A stretch of 64,000 nucleotides of DNA from Azolla caroliniana (lineage: Eukaryota; Polypodiophyta): contig JBHGNT010000009.1 of the NCBI GenBank assembly GCA_043228905.1, forward strand, positions 18,972,001 through 19,036,000, given 5' to 3'. This document shows positions 41,384 to 52,379 of the stretch, one piece after another; positions within the stretch are counted from its first letter, which is position 1; the number at the start of each line of letters is the position of its first letter. A program made the position numbers and the translations under genes. The notes under the pieces are model-generated. The model was not told where the DNA came from, did no database searches, and saw only the letters and a list, made by a program, of their open reading frames with translations.

Positions 41384-41854
41384 TGGCATGGGATGTTTCC
41401 TCAGCCCGATCCGTGTCCGACATGCGTCCAACTTGTTCAGTGTCAGCACCTTGGTCAGCATGTCCGACCTGTTCTCCTCCATGTGGATCTTCGTTAGCAC
41501 GAACTCTTGATCTTCTATTCTCTCCTGGATCTAGCGATACCTCCGTTGGATATGTTTTGTCCGGGAATGGTAGGTCGCGTTCTTTGCACGGTGGATGGCA
41601 CTTTGACTGTCGCAGTAGAGCCGATATTCCTCGTATTGGATCCCTAGCTATCCGATGAAGTCCTTCATCCAGATTATCTCGTTGCCGGCTTCTACAGCTG
41701 CCATGTACTCTGCTTCCGTTGTTGACAGGGCAGCAGTCTTCTGCAGCCTCGACTGCCATGATATAACTCCCCCCGCATAAGTCATTACATATCGGGATGT
41801 ACACCGGTTGGTATCCGCATCAGCCGACATATCCGAATCCGTGAATCTGTCAAG
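41384..41854 (-). pseudogene. Copia-D RNase H
   Basis: SADADTNRCTSRY, then LSTTEAEYMAAVEAGNEIIW, then a stop after KDFIG, with the rest of the C-terminus (ATYHSRTKHI) readable beyond it. Gypsy-E cuts it between 41854 and 45777, with TSD tcaag on both sides. Confidence 0.85.
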
Positions 41855-42287
41855 TGTTAACTCTTAGGGCCGGACAATGGCCTAACACAGGGTGTCTACG
41901 AAAGACACTTCACCAAAGGGGTGTTACGGCAAGAAGATTAGGCTCAATGATTAATCCGAGTTAGTTAGGTTACTTAGCAAGATCGTCCTTAATAATCACA
42001 CGCATAAGATATAACAATGAATGCAGAACAACAATTAACACAGAGAGATAAAACACTAAGCTTCATTAATTATCCGCTGCTCATTACATTGTATCCGGGC
42101 CTTTAAATAGGTTTCCGGTTTGTAGTACAAAACGGTGCCATCCTCACCTGTTTGGGATCGGTCCGGATCCGGAACGGCATACCGATTCCGGTCCGTCCGT
42201 CCACACTAATAGCTTACTTACAACCATTCCTAATAATTAAATAACTCCTCTGTTTCACACTCTGGACTACTTTGTCGGCCGGTAACA
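41855..42287 (-). repeat. 3' LTR of Gypsy-E
   Basis: 433 bp, starting TGTTAACTCTT and ending GGTAACA. Inside it, two bases away, is TGGCACGCCCGTGAGACAG (42290-42308) on the plus strand. Confidence 0.93.
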
Positions 42288-42289
42288 CA

Positions 42290-45200
42290 TGGCACGCCCG
42301 TGAGACAGTACCTTGTACGTCGAATCCACCATCCAACCCTTGCTATTCTTCGTCCAAAATATCCAGAATGCTTTGTTCGAGAGTCTCCAATGGTTCACCT
42401 CTTCAAGTTGTGACGCTTTTACGCGCTGTGAAACGGCCATTTCCCGTTCCAACGCTTCCTGCGCTTGCCCTAACTCTCGGATTGCATCCTTATCCGGTTC
42501 TGCTTCGGTCTCTTCCGGCGGCGCTAAGTATGGTGCTACTGCTTCGGCAATGTCAATTTCGAAGAGGGGTACGATCTTCGGGTTTTCCTACAAGTACTGA
42601 GCTTCTTCTTCGTCAGCTAACCCTTCTAGCATGTTGACGCACTCTGCATACAACAGTGTACATTCCTTGCCAGTGCTCGTCCTTGGCTGTGTTGGTACAC
42701 GTACCTTGGCTTTTCCTTGCCGGAAGGTAATTATATTTTTCCTCCAATTCTGTTTAATATGTGTCGTTTTCAACCACGGCCGCCCTAGCAATAGCGGGTA
42801 TGCGCCTTGTGCCTGTAATTGTAGCACTACTGCCGAGATGTGAAATGTATGACCGCCAACGGTGACTTCTAATTTTCGTATTAATCCTGTCGGCCACACT
42901 GAGCTTGTATCGGCCATCCGTAACCAGAACGGACACGGATCCCACTCGTGGATTCCCAGGGCATCACACGTCCGGAGGCTTATTACATTCACCCCGGAGC
43001 CTCCGTCTATTACTGTGCCGGGGAGTTCTTTCCCTTTTACAATGGCAGTAATTACCGGACTGTTGGTGTCCACCACTGTTGGTCCCTCCTCCGGATTCGA
43101 GAAGAGTACCGGTGCCGGTGATGATTCTCCTTCCGTCATGGCTGTCTTCAGTCCTTCCGTGAATCTCAGCACGAGCTGTAGGAGTCTTCCTAGTGGTAGC
43201 GTAATCTGGCATTCTTGCAACGCCTGCCATGTCTCGTTCTCCGAGTGACTACCGCCGGCAAGCCCTACGGTGTTCTCCTTTTGCCGCTGTAAGTCTATTA
43301 CGTTTTGCTCGTTCGCTTTCTTCACCCATTCCGTTGCTTGCTTCTAGATGTTCTCCTGCGTCTCCCATTCCTTGGCCATGCCCTTCGACCTTGTGGTCAC
43401 CTGCTGCAGATCTTCCACTTCAGGGACTACCATATTTACTGTCGGTCGTTTGTCATAACTCTTCGCCGGGCATTGATTACTATAATGGCCTTCCTGTCGA
43501 CAGTAGTAGCAGTAGGCTTTCCGGGTATTGCTGGATTCAGCAGTGTTTGTTGTACCCGAGGCAGGTCCTGTGGTCAACGCGGGGTTTTGGGCCGGTTGGC
43601 TGCTTGAAGCTCCTTGTTCCGAATCCCGTGGGTGGCCGCCTTTTTTGAAATGCCGTTTTTTGTTATAGTTCTTCTTATTGCGGTACTATTGACGAGGTTG
43701 GTCGTTATATCTGCCGTATTCCTCCCGTTGCTGACGATACCCGGGGGAGTGCTCTCGGTCGTAAAGTTCGTATCGTCTATTGTAATCCCGGTACCGATCA
43801 TATCTATCGTACCGGTCATAGTTATCCCGCCGATCACCATACCGGACATCATTCTCCTGTCGATCGCCATACCAGACATCTTGTGCCGGTCGGTCGCGGT
43901 CCATTCGCCGCCAATGTTCCTCTTCTTCATCCCGGCTGCTGCATGGCTCTATTTGTCGGACGGGCGGTGCTTGCCGGTTCAATAGATTATATTCGCACCT
44001 ATCCATCGTATGGCCCTTGGATTGACAGATTACACATTGCGTCCTCATAGTGCATTCCAGTGCCGAGTGTCCGAAATGCAAGCAGGTTGTGCACTGTATT
44101 GCTTGCCGAAACCGGAGGTCTTCATTGGATGGTAACGCCCGTTGGAGTGCTCCCAGTGTGAGCCAAGAGCTTGTCTTTTCCATCTCTCTCACCCGGTCAA
44201 TGACCTGATCGATGGTACTTGCACGGAAGTCAATTACCGTGCAAACCGTGCGTAGGGGTTCCCGGAGCGCATTTAGGAATATAGTCCGTAATTCCTCCTT
44301 CGGGGGTGCGCGGGCAAGCTGACTATGCATCCGTTGAAACCAGATGACAAACTGGGGAATGCTCTCCCCTGCCTCCTGTCGGATGGTATAAAACAAGCCC
44401 ACCACTACTTTCTGGTCCACCTCCTTTTGGAAAAAATGCAAGAATTTAGCTTTTAAATCTGCGAAGGTGGTGATGGTAGACGGGTCCTGCGTCCGGCGCC
44501 ATCTCGCTGTCGGTCCCTCCAATGTGACGCCAAATTCTGCTATCTTAGAGCGTTCCTCTTCCTCTGGGGTCAATCGTTGGGACACATGGTTTGCTTCCCA
44601 TGTTTGTTCAAAGTCGTGAACATGAGCTTCCGCGTCTGGATCATCTCTATACTTGGAGTACTAGAACGGCATGTCGTCATCCAGTATCGGTGCGCAGGCT
44701 GATGGTGTTGGTGGTTGTTCCTGGTTTTTCTCCGGCGTCGGTGGTCTTTCCTGATTTGTCTCCGGCGTTAGTGTTCTTTCCTGATTTGTCTACGGCGTCG
44801 GTGGTCTTTCCTCTTCTGGTGATGGAGGCCTCTCCTCCTCGACTTCCGGTGTCGGAGGTTGCTCTTCCCCTGCTTCTGGTTCCGGAGGTTCCAGCCTTAG
44901 CACTTTTGGTTCCGGTGTCGGTAAGGTGTCCGATCCTTCGTCCTCCGGTCCGCCCGGGGTTTTGTTGCTGCTACGGTAGTTGGTGTGCACATTGTATTCC
45001 CCTTCGGAATCCGATTCATACGCTGAAAAGGCTTCTGCTTCGCCTTCTCCGCTTGCCAACACCTGCAGAAGGGATTCAGTTTCCCGGAGGCTGCTTAGGC
45101 TGCTGCCGTTGTCCGGGTGCGATGTTTGTTGTAACCAGAGGGACTCCTCCGCTACTCTCCGGATTACGTTGGAAAACGAGCGATCCGCTCTAATTTCCTG

Positions 45201-45290
45201 CGCCGCTTGCTGGAAAGCCTCATGTCTCCTTTGCCTTTCGACAAGGCGTCAAGTTCGATCTGTAACCAGGTAGTGCGTTGATCTAGTCAT
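42290..45290 (-). pseudogene. Gypsy-E Gag-protease frame (six in-frame stops, no frameshift)
   Basis: From an ATG at 45288-45290 one minus frame runs about 1000 codons, broken only by TGA near 45249 and TAG at 44790, 44661, 43686, 43344 and 42588. An acidic/Pro-rich N-terminal region precedes a Gag core (DLKAKFLHFFQKEVDQK, LNALREPLRTV). Knuckles are CTTCLHFGHSALEC (44052-44093), CVICQSKGHTMDRC (43995-44036) and CYYCRQEGHYSNQC (43470-43511), with an Asp/Arg/Tyr-rich linker between the last two. The protease is VIDGGSGVNVIS (about 43000). The tail after 42588 is a coiled coil (RELGQAQEALEREMAV). Stops could be read-through sites or decay by C-to-T change. Confidence 0.82.
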
Positions 45291-45321
45291 CCATTCGTGT
45301 CGTCGTTTGCTGCAAAAACAA

Positions 45322-45336
45322 GAATCGTGGTCGCCA
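45322..45336 (-). other. Possible primer-binding site of Gypsy-E
   Basis: Minus strand TGGCGACCACGATTC, seven bases inside the 5' LTR. The spacing is unusual and the tRNA is not identified. Confidence 0.4.
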
Positions 45337-45343
45337 AAAACTG

Positions 45344-45776
45344 TGTTAACTCTTAGGGCCGGACAATGGCCTAACACAGGGTGTCTACGGAAGACACTTC
45401 ACCAAAGGTGTGTTACGGCAAGAAGATTAGGCTCAACGATTAATTCGACTTAATTAGGTTACTTAGCAAGATCGTCCTTAATAATCACACGCGTAAGATA
45501 TAACAATGAATGCAGAACGACAATTAACACAGAGAGATAAAACACTAAGCTTCATTAATTATTCGCTGCTCATTACATTGTATCCGGGTCTTTAAATAGG
45601 TTTCTGGTTTGTAGTACAAAACGGTGCCATCCGCACCTGTTTGGGATCGGTCCGGATCTGGAACGACATACCGATTCCGGTTCGTCCGTCCACACTAATA
45701 GGTTACTTACAACCATTCCTAATAATTAAATAACTCCTCCGTTTCACACTCTAGACTACTTTGTCGGCCGGTAACA
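45344..45776 (-). repeat. 5' LTR of Gypsy-E
   Basis: 433 bp, partner of 41855-42287 with about 20 substitutions and no length change. Confidence 0.93.
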
Positions 45777-46051
45777 TCAAGTTGGGGAGTACCAAAGCCA
45801 AACTTGAAGTGCCTTTCAGATACCGGAGTATCCACTTGACCGCGTTCCAATGCTCTCGACCGGGATTGCTCATGAACCGGCTCACCACTCCGACTGCATA
45901 TCCAATATCTGGTCGGGTACACACCATTGCGTACATCAAGCTCTCGACGACAAAGGCATATGGTATCTTCATCATATCCGCCTTCTCCGCCTTTGTCCTC
46001 GGGCTCTGCTTTCCGGATATCTTGCAGTTTGTTGGAAGTGTTGATCCGACC

Positions 46052-46055
<4 letters not shown>
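45777..46055 (-). pseudogene. Copia-D RT-RNase H junction
   Basis: Reads KIPYAFVVESLMYAMVCTRP and FMSNPGREHWNAVKWILRYL, the standard copia RT C-terminus, joining the RNase H at 41854. Truncated at its N-terminal side. Confidence 0.85.
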
Positions 46056-46116
<61 letters not shown>

Positions 46117-46176
46117 TCGGTTCAAGACCCCCGTGGTCCCGCCCCTTTTTCACGCACACGCATAACAACGCGATAG
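46056..46176 (+). repeat. CT microsatellite and truncated gypsy LTR tail
   Basis: About 28 CT units (46056-46111), then the LTR-end motif of the Gypsy-H/I type (caagacccccgtggtcccgc and cataacaacgcga). The upstream LTR part is missing. Confidence 0.75.
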
Positions 46177-46438
46177 TGGAATTATCGAAGAGATGACGAT
46201 CAATGCAAGATTGGATGAAATTTGTTCGGTTAACAAGAAGAAAGATTGTTCACTTGAGAAGTAGAAAAATATGAAGAAGATAAAGACGAATATAATTATA
46301 TTGATGATAGTGGTATTGGTGATACCACATATTGAGCACGGCTTTACACAAGCTCCACTAGGGTTTTTATAGTTCTCTTCATGCACAAAACCATGGGTTT
46401 AGAACCATGGGTTTAGAACCATGGTTTTGGGGACACAG
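46177..46438. other. Unassigned 260-bp segment, LTR-like
   Basis: Minus strand has a TATAAAAACC-like box and a threefold 16-bp repeat ccatgggtttagaa at about 46391-46425. It may be a short LTR (TG/CA-like ends) but has no TSD or partner in the window. Confidence 0.35.
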
Positions 46439-47098
46439 TGTCGCGCTATTACACGCGTGCGTGTAGAACGAGGCGGGACCACGGGGGTCTTGGACCGAGG
46501 AACAAGAGAGCAAGAGGGGAGCAAGAAAGACAACGGTTGTGCTTCGCACACACACAAATACACAGAAACCGCAACCGATTGAAACAAGATGAATGTGCGT
46601 ATGTATATATATATATCAGATGAAAGGGGTTACAACCAGCGGGCCGGTAAACGACAAGCTTTGACGCCTACACGCACACACGCACACATGCACTCAGACA
46701 CGAGATGGAGACTCTGTCGGAAGCACTCGGGCGTTCCACGGAACAGAGTCACCCTCCCGAAAACCTGCACAACGCAAATATGGAGGAGAAGAGCTCGGTC
46801 CTAGTCCAATAGCAGTTCCTCCTCGACAAAAAGAGATCCCCTCCACAATACCTCTCCCTCTCTTTTATAGCCCATGGAGGGAGGCCGTTACAACCCGTTA
46901 CATCATCTTTATCCTCTGTCCTTTCAGATAGAGATATGCCTCGATTTTCTTCCTAACAAATGTATGCGACCTAGGATATTCACATCAGCCGACTTGTACC
47001 CAAATATGTATATTACAACAAAACTTGTGCCCGCATGTAAGCGCCAGTTCGCGCCCATTATTCTCTGATTCTGCCTAGGGACGGTTTTCTCCATGACA
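46439..47098 (-). repeat. 3' LTR of Gypsy-F
   Basis: 660 bp. The minus-strand start TGTCATGGAGAAAACCGTCC resembles TGTCGTGAAGAAAACCGTCC of Gypsy-H/I. The TATAAAAG box (46862-46869, minus) sits between complementary pyrimidine and purine runs. The polypurine tract follows at 47099-47116. Confidence 0.82.
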
Positions 47099-47116
47099 TC
47101 CGCCCCCACCTAACCG

Positions 47117-47539
47117 CGCATCCACCGGTATGCGTCAAAATAGACTCTTGCCGGAGAAGACCGGCCTGCGCCTACCCTTCTTCCTCCCGATCGCCATTCA
47201 CTCCGAACCAGTCATCATCACTACCCAAGTCGTCCGAGTCTGGTTTAGCCTCGTGCCACTTTTTGGACGTTTTGATCCTTTCCCTGGCCACCTATATTGC
47301 CATCCTCATCCTGTCAAGCTCCACGAGATGGTAGGTCCCGTTGTCGTTGGCGCTTGTCACCACGTAAGGCCCAAACCACCTCCTTGCGAATTTCCGCATC
47401 GCCTTGTGCTGGTTGTCGAGGCTGTTGTCATATACTAGAACCCACTCGCCATCCTTGACTTTCTTCGGCCTTAGTCGGTGGGTCCGGTCGAATCATCCCT
47501 TGTTCTTTACCGTTGTCGTGCCTTACGGCTCCGGATCGT
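47117..47539 (-). pseudogene. Gypsy-F integrase C-terminus
   Basis: Minus-strand reading includes GEWVLVYDNSLDNQHKAMRK and RRWFGPYVV, aligned with KIEEGDWVIVYD and RWFGPYEV of Gypsy-G, then an acidic tail. A stop and indels are present. Confidence 0.78.
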
Positions 47540-48389
47540 TGCGTGAGTCGGGTGGGAACCGCTGGGGTTTTGGACCAGGAGGAAAGAAAATTCTAAGGCA
47601 ATTAAGAATATGAAATATATTGTAAGAAAGAAAGATATGAAAAACTCATGAATTCCATGAGTATAGTGTATTAGTGAGTACTCAAATTATGAGAGACAAA
47701 TAGTTAGCAAACTTCTGGATCCCATGATTATATTATATTAATCAACCCTTGTAAAATAATCAACAACCTCTATACATCTTTCTCTCTTCCTTATATAGTG
47801 TTGGAAGAGTCTAAGTTTATCACATGCAAGTATCATGCTTTTCCTATCTTTAGTTTTCATGCACACTGCATGTGCATGATTAGCTTTCTATCTCATCTTT
47901 TCTTTTTACTCATGTGTCTATGCATGAATAACTTTTTGTACAATGCATGTCTAGAAATTTTACATGGGATAAAGTTTAGTATAACTTTAAAATTCATAAT
48001 ACTCTAGTATAATGATAAGGCTTAACATTATTAACATGGAGGTGCAAGGTTCGATTCTTGCCCTATGCATGTAATATATAATTTTATACTTTCTTCTATT
48101 TACAAATATATCTCTTCATCTGGTGAGAGACTCTCACCGACCTTCTTCATCCGGCTCTTGCCGGTTCTGCTTCATTCGGTTCTCGCCGGTTTTCTTTATC
48201 CGGTTCTTACCGGTCCTCTTCGTCCATTTCTCACCGACTCTCACCGCCCTTCTTCATCCGGCTCTTGCCGGTCTCCTTATGGGTTTCGGTCCTCACCAGT
48301 TCGTCCTTCCGGTTCTCACTGGGTACTCCATATCCTATCCGGAGAAACCAAAAGTGTAATTTTTCACGTAGTGTGCGAATTACACAACA
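47540..48389 (-). repeat. 3' LTR of Gypsy-G
   Basis: About 850 bp, ending at a G-rich PPT. It contains an AT-rich block, a tRNA-like A/B box pair (48006-48062) and a run of degenerate ccggttctcaccgg-type motifs at 48120-48330. The left limit rests on the LTR-end motif and on the Gypsy-F junction. Confidence 0.7.
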
Positions 48390-48445
48390 CTCGCCCCCTC
48401 CGAACCCGCACATCCTCCAGTATGTGCCGAAGTCCCCGATGCTTG

Positions 48446-49700
48446 CTATTCACCTTCATCTGAAGCTTCCTCCAATTCTCCCCTTAAGTCAACTATGAGT
48501 TGTAATCCACTTTCCTCGCTTTCCGCATCACCGCGATCTTCGTCTGATTGCTCCTTCTTGTCGGTCTTGTCTAGGATCACATAGGGTTCTTCTTCAGTCC
48601 GCTTCTTGAAAATCTTCACCCGTTTCCCGGCTATAGGCACTCGTACCGTCATTCCATCCAACTCGCATAGTCGGTAAGTTCCGTTATCGAAAACTTTCCA
48701 AACCTCATATGGCCCGAACCACCTTTTCGCGAACTTCCGCATCGTTGTATGTTGATGATCCAAACTACTGTCATAGACAATCACCCAATCTCCTTCTTCA
48801 ATCTTCCGCGGTCGTAGTCGGTGCTTTGTGTCGAACCAGCTTTTATTCCGGAATTGCGCTTCTTGTTGTCGGCGTATTGCTTCCGCTATGTCTTCCGGTC
48901 TTCCCTCCAATTGTCGTATCCGGACCGCTAGTAGTTCTTCCCAGCTCATCTCTTCCTTCCATGGTAGCATTGTCCATGTCGCGATTGCGGTTTCCGTCGG
49001 CATTACCGGTGCTTGTCCGGTCATAAGTTCTGCCGGCATGTAACCGGTTACGGAGCTATGCGTCGTCCGATCTGCCCATAGTGCATACGGAAGCATCTGC
49101 GGCCAATGCTTCACCCTTCCATCGCATGCCTTCCCAAGTGCTTTGACAATCGGACTATGTCCTCGTTCGATATTCCCGTTGGCTTCCGGATTGTATGTCG
49201 TTGTCAGTGTTAACCGAACTCCATGTTTAGTGAAGAATTCCTTAGCTTTATCAGAGTCGAGTTCTCCCCGATCCGCAATCACTTGTCCTACGCACCCATA
49301 CCTGCAAAACACTTCTTCCAAATGAAATTGACATACTGCAGAACACGTTTTCCTCCACGGCACCCGACCTTCTACTTGGTTTGTGAGATCTTCCCGAGCC
49401 AACACCAAGTACTTCTTTTGTCTGATCCCGGTTGGCATGGCTACAATATCGACCATCCATTTGAAGTTGATTGTCGGTGCGAATGTCGGATGTAACTCAT
49501 CTCGGTGTCATACTCCGGAGTAGATTTGACACTTCTCGCAACTTTCGGTGAACTCCGCGACATCTCTGTACATATTTTTCCACCAATATCTTTGCTTGAT
49601 CTTCCCAAATGTTGCCCATGTTCCCCGATGTCCAGCCCAATCAGATTCGTGAAATTCGGACATTGCCTGGTTTCGTTGCTCTTTTGTCCCGACTACTCAA
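48446..49700 (-). pseudogene. Gypsy-G integrase
   Basis: Open 336-aa block (48446-49456) with core residues D (FKWMVDIVAM), D (IADRGELD) and E (EANGNIERGH), the marker WADRTTHSSVTGYMPAEL, and C-terminal GDWVIVYDSS, RRWFGPYEV-like and PIAGKRVKIFKKR, ending in an acidic tail. The H2C2 part (HESDWAGHRG, CEKCQ) at 49500-49700 is in another frame. Confidence 0.87.
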
Positions 49701-49831
49701 AGTGGTATGCCACTCGGTCTTTTTGGCTCCCTCCATAAAAATCCATTTTTCAAGAAGAACTTTCGGACTTGCCGTTTCTTACTTCGGATCTCGGCTCTCT
49801 TCTCTTTATTGTCCGATGATTCCTCGATTTC

Positions 49832-51487
49832 TCATAGCATTTTCCTGATCAACAAGCTTTCTCCCTTGTATTCTTCTTCCCGGAATTCTTCAATTACGTC
49901 CACTCGGCATATGTGCTCCGAAGCAAAGTAGTCTTCGGAAACTTCTTCATTATCGGATTCGATTATGTCATCTCCAAACCGCGCCCTTGATAGCATATCC
50001 GCTACGGCGTTGTCTTTTCCGGAGATGTGTCTTACCTCCGGATTAAGTGACTTAACATATGCAATCCATCTTAGCATAGCCACATTCGGTATCGTGCAAC
50101 ACTGCATCATCCCGAGTATCGGAAGACAATCCGTTTCGATCACTACTTCAGCTCCGATCAAATAATCTCGATCCGATTTGATTGCCAACACGACTCCCCA
50201 TAATTCTCTTTTAACATGTGCATATCCGCGTTGCCTTTCATTGAGAACCTTTGCTCCGAATCGGATCGGATATCGTGAACCTTCCGAATCGGCTGGATTG
50301 ATGACCCACTCGATTCCGGTTGGACTTGCGTCAACCGTTACTATGATCGGTTGGTCATAGTTCGGCTTCTTTAGTGCTTTTGCCCTCTGTATTGATTTCT
50401 TGAGCTTCTTCACGACTTTGGTATGCTCCGGTTTCCATTCAAACTTCTTACCCTTCCGCAACAAGTTATAGAGTGGGTCCGCTATATGTGCATAGTGCGG
50501 AATCCATGTGGTAGAATGCACATGCTCCAAGAAACCTTCGAACTTTGGATTGTGACTCACATACTTCTTTCATAGCTTGAATCGCATCGATCTTGGTTGG
50601 TGACGGTCTTCGGCCGTAGGGCCCACATAGATGACCGACTACCAATATTTCTTCTTGTCCGAATGCCGATTTCTCTCCGGAAAGTGTTAGATGCACATCT
50701 TCTAGCTTCCGTAACACTTTCTCACAATCACGGATATGATTGACTACAAACCTTCGGCATCCCCGTTCATACATAGCTTCTTCTTTTTCTTCCACCGCAC
50801 ACCCTTTCATCGGAATGTCATCTAGGAACGGCATCGTTATCTCCGGTATGCAATCCCGGAGCACCTTGTTCATCGCATTCATCATATGTGCGACTGAGTT
50901 CGTCGCGCCTTGTGGTAGCGTACACATCCAGACTAATCCTATCAGTGTCCGCATGGTAGTGATGTCTGGGCTCTCCACGGCTAGTTGGAGTTGGTCATAT
51001 CCAGAGTATAGGTCTCCGATGGAGTATATCGCGCGACCGGCAAATGCTTCCGCAAATTCGTACACTATCGGACCGATCCGGAGTTCCGGATCGTGACCTT
51101 GTTCAGCGGTTGCAAATCTTGAATAAATCGGAGTGACCCATTCGTCTTCGGAACCGTAAACCATCGATTTGAGTACGGAGCATTTGATGGCTCTAGAATC
51201 CCCATCGCCACCTTCTCCTTGAGCAAGCCGATGATTTTCGGAATATGCGCCCGTGGCACTGGAATCCGCTTAAGGTTCCACGGCACATGGTCAATCGTGA
51301 AGATCACCATCGGCTCCACTATCTTCAGGTCAGCGCATCCTATTTCTTTCGATGTCAATGCAAATGCTCTCCCATGCTGCTCTAGCATCCCACGGAATCG
51401 TTCTTCTTCATTCTTTAATAGGAACCCACCTCCACCGATCCGAAGTTTCTTCCGGGTCTCATCCGTGAAGGCATGTCCGATATCCAT
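49832..51487 (-). pseudogene. Gypsy-G RT and RNase H
   Basis: RT in two frames. 51487-51065 has FALTSKEIGCADLK and SNAPYSNRWFTVPKTNGSLR. 51164-50466 has IGDLYSGYDQLQL (motif A), LPQGATNSVAHM and MPFLDDIPMKG (active-site DD). RNase H (50560-49832) has TVDASPTGIEW and DNAVADMLSRA. Catalytic residues are present but two frameshifts divide it. The motif pattern is closer to fungal Gypsy Pol than to standard plant chromoviruses. Confidence 0.87.
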
Positions 51488-52375
51488 GGACTTCCGAAGT
51501 GTTGGATCCCCCCGAGACTTCTTTCCTCTTTTGTTTGCTATCTGCGGATAACGGTCCCACGGCCGGTTTCACTTTCTTCTCCACGGTCTTGTATTTCGTA
51601 CTTACCATTGCTTCTTCTTTACGGAGCGCATCCGGCCCCATTTTCACAATGATCTCATACATCTCGACCGACTCCACCGGAATTACCCCGTTTCCCTTGC
51701 TTGTATCTTCTGTGAGCTCTTCAAGCCGTTGTAGTGTGCTCCCATAGAACACTTCTTCGACTATTCCCACGATTTCTTCATCTTCTTTTATTATTGATGC
51801 CGATCGTAACTTATCCTCCACTTTTCGGTATTCTTTCTTCATTCCTCCGGTTACGGCCGTGTACTTGGATGCCCCATCCGGACCGATTTGTACTTGTTTT
51901 GCACCGAGAGGTTTCTTCTTGTGTGGGGTATTAGGGCTTCTCGGACTATCACTTCCCAGTTCGTAACAGTCCGCTCTAAAAATCCATTCTTTTTTGGGAC
52001 AAGAGCTCTCTCTTGTTCCTTTCATGATTTGCCGGCACCGTTAGGAATTGGACGGATTTCCCTCCGTTTTGGCTCCGAATTCGCGCAAAAGCCGCACCGC
52101 TATTGAGCACCTTCGTCTCCATCTGTGATGCCGTGATAAAAGGTTGCCCGAGGATCACGGAGTGTGAGACCTTGTCTTGTACGACGAAATTTTGGTCGAT
52201 CTCAACATCCCCGATCTTCACCGTCACACCCGGACAAGCCGCAAATAGATCTTCCGTTGCTTTAGTGGCCGCCCGGATCTTCCACCCATGATTTGTGTTA
52301 ATAGGCCACTTACCCTTCCGGTAGAATTCCTTGGAAATCAAGTTGATCTCCGATCCATGATCAAACAATGCTAGC
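51459..52375 (-). pseudogene. Gypsy-G protease and protease-RT linker
   Basis: Protease LFDHGSEINLIS with DHG at the active site, then VILGQPFITA and VQFLTVPANHERN. It is followed by a charged linker (VEDKLRSASIIKEDEEIVGI) conserved in Gypsy-I at 63435. The N-terminal side resumes at 59008. Confidence 0.82.
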
Positions 52376-52379
52376 ACGG

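Larger units (their letters stand above)
41855..45776 (-). mobile_element. Gypsy-E: compact gag-protease element without RT or integrase
   Basis: Two LTRs of exactly 433 bp (about 5% different by eye) and a perfect TSD tcaag (41850-41854, 45777-45781). The 3.0 kb body holds one frame with Gag, three zinc knuckles, protease and a coiled-coil tail, and no RT, RNase H or integrase. It fits a non-autonomous gag-bearing LTR element that relied on a relative such as Gypsy-B. Confidence 0.9.
40857..46055 (-). mobile_element. Copia-D: copia 3' end, interrupted by Gypsy-E
   Basis: 3' LTR, PPT and RNase H lie to the left of Gypsy-E, and the RT-RNase H junction continues at 45777. It is truncated at about 46055, where a gypsy LTR tail begins, so 5' LTR, gag, integrase and most of RT are missing. 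Confidence 0.82.
46439..47539 (-). mobile_element. Gypsy-F: 3' end fragment
   Basis: Minus-strand gypsy of the Gypsy-A lineage: 3' LTR, PPT and the integrase C-terminus. It is cut at 47539/47540 by the Gypsy-G LTR. Confidence 0.8.

Noticed and set aside
41295-41804. 169-aa minus ORF overlapping the Copia-D RNase H
   Set aside because: The copia RNase H motifs are in another frame; this ORF is a shadow and extends into the LTR.
48003-48062. True tRNA gene in the Gypsy-G LTR
   Set aside because: B-box-like GGTTCGATTC is present but the flanks do not form a cloverleaf.
48120-48330. Short ccggttctcaccgg-type repeats as a CRISPR-like array
   Set aside because: Units are short, degenerate and irregularly spaced, with no constant repeat and spacer. 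They are LTR-internal and also occur in Copia-type LTRs.
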